From: an uncultured Ruminococcus sp.
GTDB taxonomy: Bacteria; Bacillota; Clostridia; Oscillospirales; Ruminococcaceae
Length of the DNA: 64,000 nucleotides
NCBI GenBank assembly: GCA_947627175.1
Contig: CANQVA010000001.1
Coordinates: forward strand, 124,001-188,000
Direction: 5' to 3'
The notes under the pieces are model-generated. The model saw only the letters and a list, made by a program, of their open reading frames with translations. It was not told the DNA's origin and made no database searches. Positions 25,721 to 34,096 of this stretch are shown one piece after another; position 1 is the first letter of the stretch; every line of letters begins with the position of its first letter. The position numbers and the translations under genes were made by a program.

Positions 25721-27145
25721 ATGACTGAAACCAGATTTTTAAAGACAGTGACTTTCGGCGGATACGACAAAGAAGACGTTGAAAAACGTATTTCTTCTTT
25801 GTATTCCCGAATATTTGAACTCGAAAACGAATTGAGAGAAACAAAACTCTCTCTTGAAAAATACAAGTCAGGAGAAAAAAGCGGAAAAGTTAATGAATCT
25901 GTTCTTGCCGAAGAGAGAAAACGGCTTACAGAATGTCAGACGGAAAAGCAAGCAATGTCCGACGAAATTCAATTACTGAAAACCGAAAATGAAGAAAAGG
26001 AAAAAGAAATATTGAATCTGAAATATTCTATAGCTGAACTTGAACAGAATCTTTCAGATGCAGATATGAAAATTACTTCTCTTCAGGCAAAAGATGATGC
26101 TACATCTTTTAGCGTTGTTTTTGTAGAGGCAAAAAAGTCCGCCTCAATGCTTATAGAAAATGCTCAGAAAAAAGCCGATGACCTTGAGGCAAATTCAAAA
26201 AAACTCGCTGAAAATATAGTTGCAGAGGCTAACAACAAAGCCGCTGAAATTGTGTATGAGGCTGAAACTTATGCCGCTGAAATGACTGCGGAAGTAAATA
26301 ATGAGTCTGAACAGCTGAAACACGCTTCAGGCAACATGAAAGCCCTGATTCTTGAAGATGTCAATAAAATAAGTTCGGAAATGCTGAAACTGAAAGCAAT
26401 TTTTGAGCAGTCCGAAAAGATACTTTCAGATACAAAGGACGCTATCGAAAAAGACGGCGTTCCGACTTTCCGTGTCCCTGAAAAATTCACACCCGAACTC
26501 CCTGAAAAACCGGTATATGAAAAAACAGACTATTCATATAACGGTGCAGTTTCTGAAAATACAAATAACAATGAATATCATGGTTATTATGATGATGACG
26601 ACGATAACGCCGTTGATTTTGATGACCTCAACGCTGTTGATATTTTGGGAGATGATGACGATGATTTTGACCTTTCGGGTCTTGCACGTCCTACACAAAA
26701 TAACGCCACAAATAAGAGGGGCGTTAATCTTGATGCACTCACAAAACAGGCAGAAGAATTTGTTGCTATGAGCAAAAAGTCTAAAAAGGAAGTCCCAAGC
26801 CTTGACGAAATTGAAAAACAGGTTGTAAAAATCGATGATTCTAAACCAAAGAAAAAAACAACGAACAGTTTCAGTCTTGACGAACTCGCAAAACAAGCCG
26901 CCGAACTTGATGATTCCAAACCAAAGAAAAAAACAACGAACAGTTTCAGCCTTGACGAACTCGCAAAACAAGCCGCCGAACTTGACGATGCTAAACCAAA
27001 GAAAAAAACAACGAAAAGTTTCAGCCTTGACGAACTCGCAGAACAAGCCGCCGAACTTGATGATGCCAAACCAAAGAAAAAAACAACAGGCAGTTTCAGC
27101 CTTGACGAACTTGCAAAACAAGCTGCCGAACTTGACGAAAACTGA
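25721..27145 (+). CDS. DivIVA-like coiled-coil protein with C-terminal tandem repeats
   Basis: 474 residues. The start FLKTVTFGGYDKEDVEKRISSLYSRIFELENEL resembles the membrane-curvature-sensing N-terminus of DivIVA/GpsB. Residues about 30-250 form long coiled coils (EKEKEILNLKYSIAELEQNL, KKADDLEANSKKLAEN). A very acidic stretch (YDDDDDNAVDFDD) follows, then four near-identical 25-residue repeats DDSKPKKKTTNSFSLDELAKQAAEL. No membrane helix. A role at the cell pole or division site is likely from the N-terminus. The start at 25721 follows a perfect AGGAGG. The gene is 48 bp upstream of the hydrogenase-like sensor on the same strand. Confidence 0.75.
   Translation: MTETRFLKTVTFGGYDKEDVEKRISSLYSRIFELENELRETKLSLEKYKSGEKSGKVNESVLAEERKRLTECQTEKQAMSDEIQLLKTENEEKEKEILNLKYSIAELEQNLSDADMKITSLQAKDDATSFSVVFVEAKKSASMLIENAQKKADDLEANSKKLAENIVAEANNKAAEIVYEAETYAAEMTAEVNNESEQLKHASGNMKALILEDVNKISSEMLKLKAIFEQSEKILSDTKDAIEKDGVPTFRVPEKFTPELPEKPVYEKTDYSYNGAVSENTNNNEYHGYYDDDDDNAVDFDDLNAVDILGDDDDDFDLSGLARPTQNNATNKRGVNLDALTKQAEEFVAMSKKSKKEVPSLDEIEKQVVKIDDSKPKKKTTNSFSLDELAKQAAELDDSKPKKKTTNSFSLDELAKQAAELDDAKPKKKTTKSFSLDELAEQAAELDDAKPKKKTTGSFSLDELAKQAAELDEN
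26834..27133 (+). repeat. Four tandem 75-bp repeats
   Basis: Units at 26834, 26909, 26984 and 27059, each encoding 25 residues with the core SFSLDELAKQAAEL. Substitutions are few, including at silent sites (the run AAGAAAAAAACAAC is identical in all). A decayed fifth copy (PSLDEIEKQVVKID) precedes them. Confidence 0.95.
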
Positions 27146-27193
27146 ACCGTCATATAGTTAAACCTTTTTAAAAAACAAGGAGTTTTTTGTATT

Positions 27194-28870
27194 ATGAATG
27201 AAGTTATTATAGTAAAACCTGAAAAATGCGTGGGCTGTAATGCCTGCGTCAGAAACTGTCCCGCCCCTGAGGCAAATATAACAAAAATGCTTGAAGACGG
27301 ACGTTTCATCACAACAGTTGACCCGAGCAGATGTATTACTTGTGGTGAATGTGTAAGAACCTGCAACCACGGTGCAAGAGATTATATAGACGATACAGAA
27401 ACCTGTATGTCAAGACTGTCAAAGGACAAAATGATTATTCTTGCCGCACCTGCCATAAAAACAGTATTCCCGACACAATGGAAAGGCATACTTGACTGGT
27501 TCAGAAAAAAAGGCTGTATAATATATGATGTTTCTTTCGGTGCTGATATATGCACATGGGCACATCTGCGTATGATTGAAAGCGGAGGTGTAGGAAACGT
27601 TATTACTCAGCCATGTGCAGCTATTGTAAAATACATAGAAATATATCAGCCGAGACTTTTGAGAAATCTCTCCCCCGTTCACAGTCCTATTGCTTGTGCG
27701 GTAACTTATATAAAAAAGTATATGAGAAGAACAAATCCTATTGCCGTTCTTTCCCCATGTATAGCGAAAAAAACAGAGTTTTCAGAAACAGGTCTTGTTG
27801 AATACAACGTGACTTTCAATAAATTAAATGAATATTTTGAAAGAAACGATATAAAAATACCGGCAAATTCAATACATGACTTTGAATATCCTTTTGATGA
27901 CCAGCAAGGACAAGTTGGTGCAGTTTATCCACGTCCGGGCGGATTGAGAGATAACTTGTGGTTACATAACCCCGACATAAATATTACAACGTCCGAAGGC
28001 GTTCACAAGGTTTACCCTGAACTTGATATGTATGCAAGTATGCCTGAATATAAACACCCTGAAGTTTTCGACGTTCTTTCATGTGAATTTGGTTGTAATG
28101 TGGGTCCTGCGTCAGGTACTTCACAAACCGTTTTCGACGTAATGGCAACTATGAGAGAAGTTGAAAAAGAAGCTAAAAAAAGACGTAAAACAGGCGTTTT
28201 CCGTTCAGGTGAGGACAGACTTTTCAGAAAATTTGATGAAGAACTTCGTGTTTCAGACTTCACAAGAAGTTACCGTCCTATGAATCCGTCGCCTATTCCT
28301 ACAGAAAAACAACTTGCCGCAGTCTATGAAATGATGGGCAAACATACAGAGGCTGACCGCAATTATAACTGTCATGCCTGCGGATACCGTTCATGTCGTG
28401 ACATGGCTATAGCTATATCAAGAGGTCTTAACACGCCTAACAACTGTATTGTACACGCAAAATCTGTACTTCTTGCACGTCACAGCGAACTTGCTGCACA
28501 GCATGAAAGACTTGCTGAAATTACAAGCCAGTGTCTTGAACTTTCTGACAAACTCAAACATGATATAAAGAAAATTTCCGAAAATATGAATACTATTGAT
28601 GCTTCTACATCAAAAACAAGTAAGAAGTCTGAACAGGTCAACAGTCTGCTTAATAATATTATCACATTTTGCAACAATAACGAAGTTATGGACGCAGACA
28701 GCGTAAAACAAATGGTAAATATTCTTGAAATGACTATAAAGGCTTTCAGCGTTCTTGATGATAACGTAAACGCCACAAATGAAAGTACAAGCATTATTAA
28801 CAATTCTATTTCTGAAATAACAAAACTCATTGACGAAATAAATGTCACTCTCCACAAAACCGAGGAATAA
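27194..28870 (+). CDS. Sensory-type [FeFe]-hydrogenase homologue
   Basis: 558 residues. Two [4Fe-4S] ferredoxin motifs at the N-terminus (Cys12, 15, 18, 22 and Cys47, 50, 53, 57). The H-cluster domain follows with the four cluster cysteines kept (Cys141 in TQPC, Cys189 in SPCIAKK, Cys297 and Cys301 in SCEFGC). The loops differ from those of catalytic HydA: no TSCCP and no GGG after the last Cys. Next a 4Fe-4S motif (CHACGYRSC) near 395, and a C-terminal helical coiled coil that could pass a signal on, as in a chemotaxis receptor. It probably senses H2 or redox state and does not turn over H2 fast. The maturases HydEFG are not in the window. Confidence 0.85.
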   Translation: MNEVIIVKPEKCVGCNACVRNCPAPEANITKMLEDGRFITTVDPSRCITCGECVRTCNHGARDYIDDTETCMSRLSKDKMIILAAPAIKTVFPTQWKGILDWFRKKGCIIYDVSFGADICTWAHLRMIESGGVGNVITQPCAAIVKYIEIYQPRLLRNLSPVHSPIACAVTYIKKYMRRTNPIAVLSPCIAKKTEFSETGLVEYNVTFNKLNEYFERNDIKIPANSIHDFEYPFDDQQGQVGAVYPRPGGLRDNLWLHNPDINITTSEGVHKVYPELDMYASMPEYKHPEVFDVLSCEFGCNVGPASGTSQTVFDVMATMREVEKEAKKRRKTGVFRSGEDRLFRKFDEELRVSDFTRSYRPMNPSPIPTEKQLAAVYEMMGKHTEADRNYNCHACGYRSCRDMAIAISRGLNTPNNCIVHAKSVLLARHSELAAQHERLAEITSQCLELSDKLKHDIKKISENMNTIDASTSKTSKKSEQVNSLLNNIITFCNNNEVMDADSVKQMVNILEMTIKAFSVLDDNVNATNESTSIINNSISEITKLIDEINVTLHKTEE

Positions 28871-28877
28871 TAAAAAA

Positions 28878-28904
28878 TTGCGGACATTTGTGTCCGCTTT
28901 TTTT
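28878..28904 (+). terminator. Terminator after the hydrogenase-like gene
   Basis: GCGGACA (28880-28886), TTTG loop, TGTCCGC (28891-28897), then T7. Eight bases after the stop. Confidence 0.88.
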
Positions 28905-28924
28905 GCATTGAAAAATTTTATATA

Positions 28925-28955
28925 TAAAAAAAGTCCGGATTTCTCCGGACTTTTC
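28925..28955 (-). terminator. Terminator of the pyruvate formate-lyase unit
   Basis: AAGTCCGGA (28931-28939) pairs with TCCGGACTT (28944-28952) and T-rich sequence follows on the minus strand. It lies just beyond the stop of the glycyl-radical subunit, which shows that this small gene is the last of the operon. Confidence 0.88.
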
Positions 28956-28963
28956 AGTGTTGA

Positions 28964-29206
28964 TTAAAGTGAAGCATGGAACGTTCTTGAAATAACGTCG
29001 TCCTGCTGTTCCTTTGTGAGCTTTACAAAGTTTACGGCATAGCCGGAAACTCTTACTGTAAGCTGAGGATACTTTTCAGGGTGTGCCTGAGCGTCGAGAA
29101 GTGTTTCCCTTGTGAATACATTTACGTTGAGGTGATGACCGCCTTTTTCAACGTAACCGTCGAGGAGTTCAACAAGGTTATTAACCTGAGTAGAATTGTT
29201 TTCCAT
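28964..29206 (-). CDS. Stand-alone glycyl-radical domain of pyruvate formate-lyase
   Basis: 80 residues. The sequence is the C-terminal domain of [40 protein letters not shown] (radical Gly55) and VISRTFH. In other bacteria this is fused to the catalytic chain, or exists as the repair protein GrcA/YfiD beside a full-length PFL. Here the big subunit upstream lacks it (see 29493-31550), so this polypeptide must supply the radical. Good ribosome site GGAGG. The PFL-activating enzyme that makes the radical is not in the window. Confidence 0.92.
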   Translation of the reverse strand: MENNSTQVNNLVELLDGYVEKGGHHLNVNVFTRETLLDAQAHPEKYPQLTVRVSGYAVNFVKLTKEQQDDVISRTFHASL

Positions 29207-29273
29207 TTTAATAATCCTCCTTAAATAATTTTTATATAGACAGGAAACGGCGAAAACCGCTTCCCGTCACTGC

Positions 29274-29489
29274 CTAATCTTCATCGGGAGAAATTGAGGT
29301 TTCAGTCGGCTGCATACAAGCACCTTTTGCACCGCAGTCCGTGCTGTTCACCGTGTCAACTTTCATACCCTTTCCGTCTTTATCAGACGAAATATTTACA
29401 TGACCACTACCCTGAGCCATGAGCTTGTCAATAAGGTCAGCTAATTCTTCAGGGCTGTCACTTTTGCCGAGCATATCAGGAGTTACCAT
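29274..29489 (-). CDS. 71-residue protein between the two PFL pieces (unknown)
   Basis: 71 residues, starting 3 bp after the pflB stop, with AAGGGTGA as ribosome site inside the pflB end. No known domain. Its first half, DMLGKSDSPEELADLIDKLMAQGSGHVNIS, reads like a loose copy of the PFL region just before the radical loop (LGKDD...L..LDGY...GGHH.NV). The second half has two Cys (DCGAKGAC) and an acidic end. It may be a linker or assembly peptide for the split enzyme, or a decayed duplicate. Its tight packing in the operon argues that it is translated. Confidence 0.7.
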   Translation of the reverse strand: MVTPDMLGKSDSPEELADLIDKLMAQGSGHVNISSDKDGKGMKVDTVNSTDCGAKGACMQPTETSISPDED

Positions 29490-29492
29490 TTA

Positions 29493-31550
29493 TTATTCAC
29501 CCTTGAAATTTTCAATATCAATATCGCCGGCAAAAACCTGCATATCCTTACCGAGAGCATCAGGAATAATTGAGAATGTATTTGAAATACCGTCCTGAGC
29601 GTGTTTGAAAGGAATCTTTGCAACAGACGAAAGTGAAGCTACTGCACCGTGAGTATCTCTGCCGTGCATCGGATTTGCACCCGGAGCAAGCGGAACGCCT
29701 GCTTTACGTCCGTCAGGTGTGTTACCTGTCTTTTTACCGTAAACAACGTTTGATGTAATTGTAAGAATTGACATTGTCGGAACGCTGTCACGATATGTAT
29801 GATGTTTTCTTATCATATCCATGAATGTACGTACAACCATAACAGCAAGGTCGTCAACTCTGTCATCGTTGTTTCCGTATTTCGGGAAATCTCCCTCTAC
29901 TTCATAGTCAACTACAACGCCATCTTCATCACGTATACACTTAACCTTAGCATACTTAATAGCTGAAAGTGAGTCTGCAACAACTGAAAGACCTGCAATA
30001 CCTGTAGCGAAATAACGCTTTACGTCTCTGTCATGAAGAGCCATTTGTATTCTCTCATAGCTGTACTTGTCGTGCATATAGTGGATAATGTTAAGAGTAT
30101 TTACATAAAGTCCTGCAAGCCATTCCATCATATTCTGGTACTTTTCCCAAACATCGTCAAAGTCGAGGTAATCGCCTTCAACAGGTCTGTATTTAGGGCC
30201 TACCTGAACCTTCATTCTTTCATCAACACCGCCGTTGATAGCATAGAGGAGACATTTTGCAAGGTTAGCTCTTGCACCGAAGAACTGCATTTCCTTGCCG
30301 ACTCTCATTGAAGATACACAGCAAGCAATAGCATAATCGTCACCGTGAGTAACTCTCATCATATCATCGTTTTCATACTGAATTGAGGAAGTCTTTATAG
30401 ACATCTTAGCACAGTATTCCTTGAACTTTCTCGGGAGTTTCTGAGACCAGAGAATAGTCATATTCGGTTCGGGAGCAGTACCGATATTTTCAAGAGTATG
30501 GAGATAACGGAAACTGTTCTTTGTTACAAGGTGATGACCGTCAACATCAACACCGCCGATTGACTCTGTAACCCAAGTCGGGTCGCCTGAGAAGAGCGAA
30601 TTGTATTCAGGAGTTCTTGCAAACTTAACGATACGGAGTTTCATAATGAAGTGGTCAATAAGTTCCTGAGCCTCTTCTTCAGTAATAACACCGTTGTCAA
30701 GGTCACGCTGAATATAAATATCAAGGAAAGTTGAAGTACGTCCGAGTGACATAGCTGCACCGTTCTGTTCCTTAACAGCTGCAAGGTAGCCGAAGTAGAG
30801 CCACTGAATAGCTTCCTGTGCATTCTTTGCAGGTCTTGAAATATCGAAACCATAAATTTCGCCGAGTTTTTTGAGTTCACCTAAAGCACGAACTTGTTCT
30901 GCGAGTTCTTCACGGAGTCTGATATTCTTTGAAGTCATTCTTACAAGAGATGTTTCAATCTGATGTTTTTTGTCAGCAATAAGGTTATCAATACCATAAA
31001 GTGCAACTCTTCTGTAGTCGCCTATGATACGACCTCTTCCGTAAGCGTCCGGCAGACCTGTAATAATAGCGGACTTACGAGCCATACGCATTTCAGGTGT
31101 GTATGCATCGAAAACGCCCTGATTGTGTGTTTTACGGTATTCTGTAAAAATCTTTACAACTTCATCGTCAACTTTGTATCCGTTTTCTTCGCAAGCTTTA
31201 ACAGCCATTCTGATACCGCCGAAAGGCTGAAGTGAACGCTTAAAAGGCTTATCTGTCTGAACACCAACGATTTTTTCAAGGTCTTTGTTGAGATAGCCGG
31301 CATCATGAGATGTGATAGTGGAAACAATTTTTGTATCCATATCAAGAACTCCGCCTTTTTCACGTTCCTGTCTGGTGAGTTCCATAACCTGCTCCCAAAG
31401 TTTTGTAGTAGCCTCTGTAGGGCCGGCGAGGAAGCTTTCGTCACCATCATAAGGGGTATAGTTCTTCTTAATGAAGTCACTGACATTAACATCGAGACTC
31501 CATTTGCCGGGAGTGAATCCTTCCCATTCTTTTGCAAATTCCATATTCAT
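29493..31550 (-). CDS. pflB: Pyruvate formate-lyase catalytic subunit lacking the glycyl-radical domain
   Basis: 685 residues. It converts pyruvate and CoA to acetyl-CoA and formate under anaerobic conditions. Matches PFL from the N-terminus ([10 protein letters not shown]) through the active-site pair Cys410-Cys411 (AIACCVSSM) to [10 protein letters not shown] near residue 665. There a normal PFL (about 740-760 residues) runs on into the Gly-radical loop. This one turns into [16 protein letters not shown] and stops. The missing part is encoded separately at 28964-29206, and 685 plus 80 residues gives the usual total. A palindrome (31625-31642) lies upstream. Ribosome site AAAGGAG. Confidence 0.94.
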   Translation of the reverse strand: MNMEFAKEWEGFTPGKWSLDVNVSDFIKKNYTPYDGDESFLAGPTEATTKLWEQVMELTRQEREKGGVLDMDTKIVSTITSHDAGYLNKDLEKIVGVQTDKPFKRSLQPFGGIRMAVKACEENGYKVDDEVVKIFTEYRKTHNQGVFDAYTPEMRMARKSAIITGLPDAYGRGRIIGDYRRVALYGIDNLIADKKHQIETSLVRMTSKNIRLREELAEQVRALGELKKLGEIYGFDISRPAKNAQEAIQWLYFGYLAAVKEQNGAAMSLGRTSTFLDIYIQRDLDNGVITEEEAQELIDHFIMKLRIVKFARTPEYNSLFSGDPTWVTESIGGVDVDGHHLVTKNSFRYLHTLENIGTAPEPNMTILWSQKLPRKFKEYCAKMSIKTSSIQYENDDMMRVTHGDDYAIACCVSSMRVGKEMQFFGARANLAKCLLYAINGGVDERMKVQVGPKYRPVEGDYLDFDDVWEKYQNMMEWLAGLYVNTLNIIHYMHDKYSYERIQMALHDRDVKRYFATGIAGLSVVADSLSAIKYAKVKCIRDEDGVVVDYEVEGDFPKYGNNDDRVDDLAVMVVRTFMDMIRKHHTYRDSVPTMSILTITSNVVYGKKTGNTPDGRKAGVPLAPGANPMHGRDTHGAVASLSSVAKIPFKHAQDGISNTFSIIPDALGKDMQVFAGDIDIENFKGE

Positions 31551-31624
31551 TTATTTAAAGCTCCTTTAAAGAATATTTTATCCAGTTTTATATTATCACA
31601 ACGGTTATTAAATGTCAATAATTT

Positions 31625-31642
31625 TGTTAACCGTGGTTAACA
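31625..31642. promoter_or_regulatory. Palindromic operator upstream of pflB
   Basis: TGTTAACC-GT-GGTTAACA, perfect 8-bp arms, 75 bp upstream of the pflB start. It shares the TTAACC/GGTTAA core with the MarR site at 13765-13781. A Rex site (TTGTTAA-N4-TTAACAA) is close but the spacer here is six, so the regulator is left open. Confidence 0.6.
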
Positions 31643-31791
31643 GCGACAGCAATTTTTTACAAAAATATAATAATTAATTATTTCCGTCAGGCATCGTAAA
31701 ATAGGGATTTTTTCGGTCTGTCTATTCATAATTTGTATATTTTTTGCAATTTATTTGTTGAAATTTACTAAAAAATATTATATTTTTTTGT

Positions 31792-32724
31792 TTAAAACAG
31801 AGATTTTGCACATGGATATATTTTTCGGAAAAGTTCATTGATTTCATGCTTTTCTGCAAGCCCTCCCGAAAACGTCGTAGCACTCCCCGAAGCCGTTCCG
31901 AGCATAAGAGCCGTATAATAATCGCCCGTCATTTCAAGTCCGGCAAGAAAACCTGCAAGCATTGAATCGCCTGCACCTACAGAATTTTTTACTTTTCCGT
32001 GCGGTGCTGAAACTTCATATTTTTCCCCGTTTTCAGTGAGAAGAACAGCACCTTTTTCCGCAAGTGAAACAAGAACAGTTCCTGCACCGAGTTTTTGAAG
32101 TTCAGACGCTCCGCCAAAAGCCTCCTCACGTGTTGAAATATCCCTGTTGAGAATTTCTCCGAGTTCAAAATTATTCGGCTTAATAAGAAACGGTTTCAGC
32201 GGAAGAATTTCTGCAAGAGGTTTTCCCGACGAATCAACAGCTATGCGGATATTTTTGCCGTAAAGCCTTTTCATTATGCGTGCATAAATATCCGACGGAA
32301 CAGACGACGGTATACTTCCGGCAAGTACGAGAATATCGCCGTCATTCAGTTCGTTTTCAATTTTTTCAATGAAATTTTCGAGAATATCAGGTGCTATTTC
32401 AGCCCCTTTTCCGTTTATTTCCGTTTCGTTTCCGTCACAACGCAGTTTTACATTTATTCTTGTAAGCTGATTTTCGAGCCATGTCATCGAATGAGGGCAT
32501 TCCATGCCGTCAAGCAGACTGCAAAGTAATTTTCCCGTTTCCCCTCCGCAGAATCCGAAAGCCTTTGTTTCTATTCCGAGGCGATGCAGAATAACAGATA
32601 TATTTATACCTTTTCCGCCTGCTGTAAGTTGCTGATAGTCCGCACGATTTACTGCATTTTCGTGATAGTCGGAAACTCCCATTAAACAATCAACAGCAGG
32701 ATTAAGCGTTACAGTTAAAATCAA
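31792..32724 (-). CDS. fruK: 1-phosphofructokinase / PfkB-family sugar kinase
   Basis: 310 residues, PfkB (ribokinase) fold. N-terminal VTLNPAVDCLMGV, the glycine-rich AGGKGINISVILHRLG and the C-terminal catalytic KNSVGAGDSMLAGFLAG are typical of FruK (fructose-1-phosphate kinase) and of the LacC tagatose-6-phosphate kinase. FruK is the better fit from the start MILTVTLNPAVD. No PTS transporter or FruR gene is adjacent, so the assignment to fructose is not supported by context. Single-gene unit; the gap to pflB is 241 bp. Confidence 0.82.
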   Translation of the reverse strand: MILTVTLNPAVDCLMGVSDYHENAVNRADYQQLTAGGKGINISVILHRLGIETKAFGFCGGETGKLLCSLLDGMECPHSMTWLENQLTRINVKLRCDGNETEINGKGAEIAPDILENFIEKIENELNDGDILVLAGSIPSSVPSDIYARIMKRLYGKNIRIAVDSSGKPLAEILPLKPFLIKPNNFELGEILNRDISTREEAFGGASELQKLGAGTVLVSLAEKGAVLLTENGEKYEVSAPHGKVKNSVGAGDSMLAGFLAGLEMTGDYYTALMLGTASGSATTFSGGLAEKHEINELFRKIYPCAKSLF

Positions 32725-32902
32725 AAAATATCACTCCAATATTATTTATTATATTATTACTATTATATCACAAATGCATTATTTCGGTCAAGAGTTCAAA
32801 GAATTTAATAATTCACTAAAAATTAACATTTTTTATAGTTGCATTATCACATATATATATTATAATAAGAATATTAAGTTCAATTTAAGGAGTAATTTTT
32901 AT

Positions 32903-34078
32903 ATGAAGAAAAAAGACATCAAACGATACTGTTTTATTGCAGTACTTATTTTAGCGGTATGCATTGCGGTAAGAAATTTTTCCGTAATATCGAAACTGCT
33001 GAAAAATGCTTTCAGTGCTTGCGTACCTCTTTTGACGGGCTGTATAATTGCATACATATTCAATATTCTTATGACGTTCTATGAAAAGCACTATTTCCCG
33101 AAAAGAAATTCAGACTTCATAAACAGTTCACGCCGTCCCGTATGCACCATACTTTCATTTGCAAGTGCCGCTGTAATTATTGCACTTATTTTAAATATAG
33201 TATATCCCGAACTTGTAAAAGCCGTAAAAATTATTTATGACGAAATACCGCCGTTTTTTTCGGAAATACAGAAATTCGCAAAAACTACGCTTAAAGAATA
33301 CCCCGAAATACAGAATTTCATAGACAGATTTGAACCCGATATTCAGAGCATTACCGAAAAAGTGGGTAACGGTGCATATGATATATTTGATTCTGTAATT
33401 TCATTTATAGGTTCAACTGTGTTATTGATAACTAACACTGTAATAGCCATTATTTTTGCGTTGTATCTTCTTCTCCGCAAAGACAAACTGAAAAAAGATA
33501 TATCACGTTTTCAGAAAGCATATCTCGGCAATAAGGCAAACAGACGTATAAATCATATCTTTGAAACAGCAAACGAAACTTTCAGAAATTTTTTTGTCGG
33601 ACAGTTTATTGAAGGTATTATTATAGGTTCACTTTGTTTTATAGGAATGACTATTATGCGTTTGCCTTATAGTGCTATGGCTGCGACAATTGTCGGCGTT
33701 ACCTCGCTTATTCCGATTGTTGGCGGGTTGTTAGGTGCTGTAATAAGTGCATTTATAATTTTCACGGTAAATCCTATGCAGGCACTTATTTTTCTAATTT
33801 TCCTTGTTATTCTGCAACAGGTGGAGGGAAACTTAATATATCCGAAAGTTGTCGGTTCATCTGTAGGTCTGCCGGGAATATGGGTAATTGCCGCCGTAAC
33901 TGTGGGCGGAGGACTTTTCAATATACTCGGAATGTTACTCGGTGTTCCGATTGCCGCAACAGCATACAAACTCATTTTTGAAATACTTGAAAAACGTGAA
34001 CGTTCAATTGCCATGACTGAAATTGAAACCGATGATGAAGAAGATTATGATGATAATGATAATTATGAAGATGAATAA
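32903..34078 (+). CDS. AI-2E family transporter (UPF0118 membrane protein)
   Basis: 391 residues with about eight membrane helices. The family core FFVGQFIEGIIIGSLCFIGMTIMRLPY, VTSLIPIVGGLLGAVISA and QQVEGNLIYPKVVGSSVGLPGIWV is clear. Members are exporters of varied small solutes or Na+/H+ exchangers; the AI-2 role comes from a single homologue and should not be assumed. The C-terminus is strongly acidic (TDDEEDYDDNDNYEDE). The start MKKKDIKRY at 32903 has AAGGAG upstream. A longer frame to 32774 has none. Followed after 18 bp by the GGDEF-like gene. Confidence 0.88.
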   Translation: MKKKDIKRYCFIAVLILAVCIAVRNFSVISKLLKNAFSACVPLLTGCIIAYIFNILMTFYEKHYFPKRNSDFINSSRRPVCTILSFASAAVIIALILNIVYPELVKAVKIIYDEIPPFFSEIQKFAKTTLKEYPEIQNFIDRFEPDIQSITEKVGNGAYDIFDSVISFIGSTVLLITNTVIAIIFALYLLLRKDKLKKDISRFQKAYLGNKANRRINHIFETANETFRNFFVGQFIEGIIIGSLCFIGMTIMRLPYSAMAATIVGVTSLIPIVGGLLGAVISAFIIFTVNPMQALIFLIFLVILQQVEGNLIYPKVVGSSVGLPGIWVIAAVTVGGGLFNILGMLLGVPIAATAYKLIFEILEKRERSIAMTEIETDDEEDYDDNDNYEDE

Positions 34079-34096
34079 TTTTCAGGAGGCAGTTTC

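Noticed and set aside
26534-27366. Minus-strand ORFs over the DivIVA-like gene and the hydrogenase start
   Set aside because: Antisense readings of the 75-bp repeats with odd composition (Cys/Phe/Ser runs) and no ribosome site.
31625-31642. Rex (NADH-sensing) operator upstream of pflB
   Set aside because: The half-sites fit but the spacer is six instead of four, so it is reported only as a palindrome of unknown regulator.
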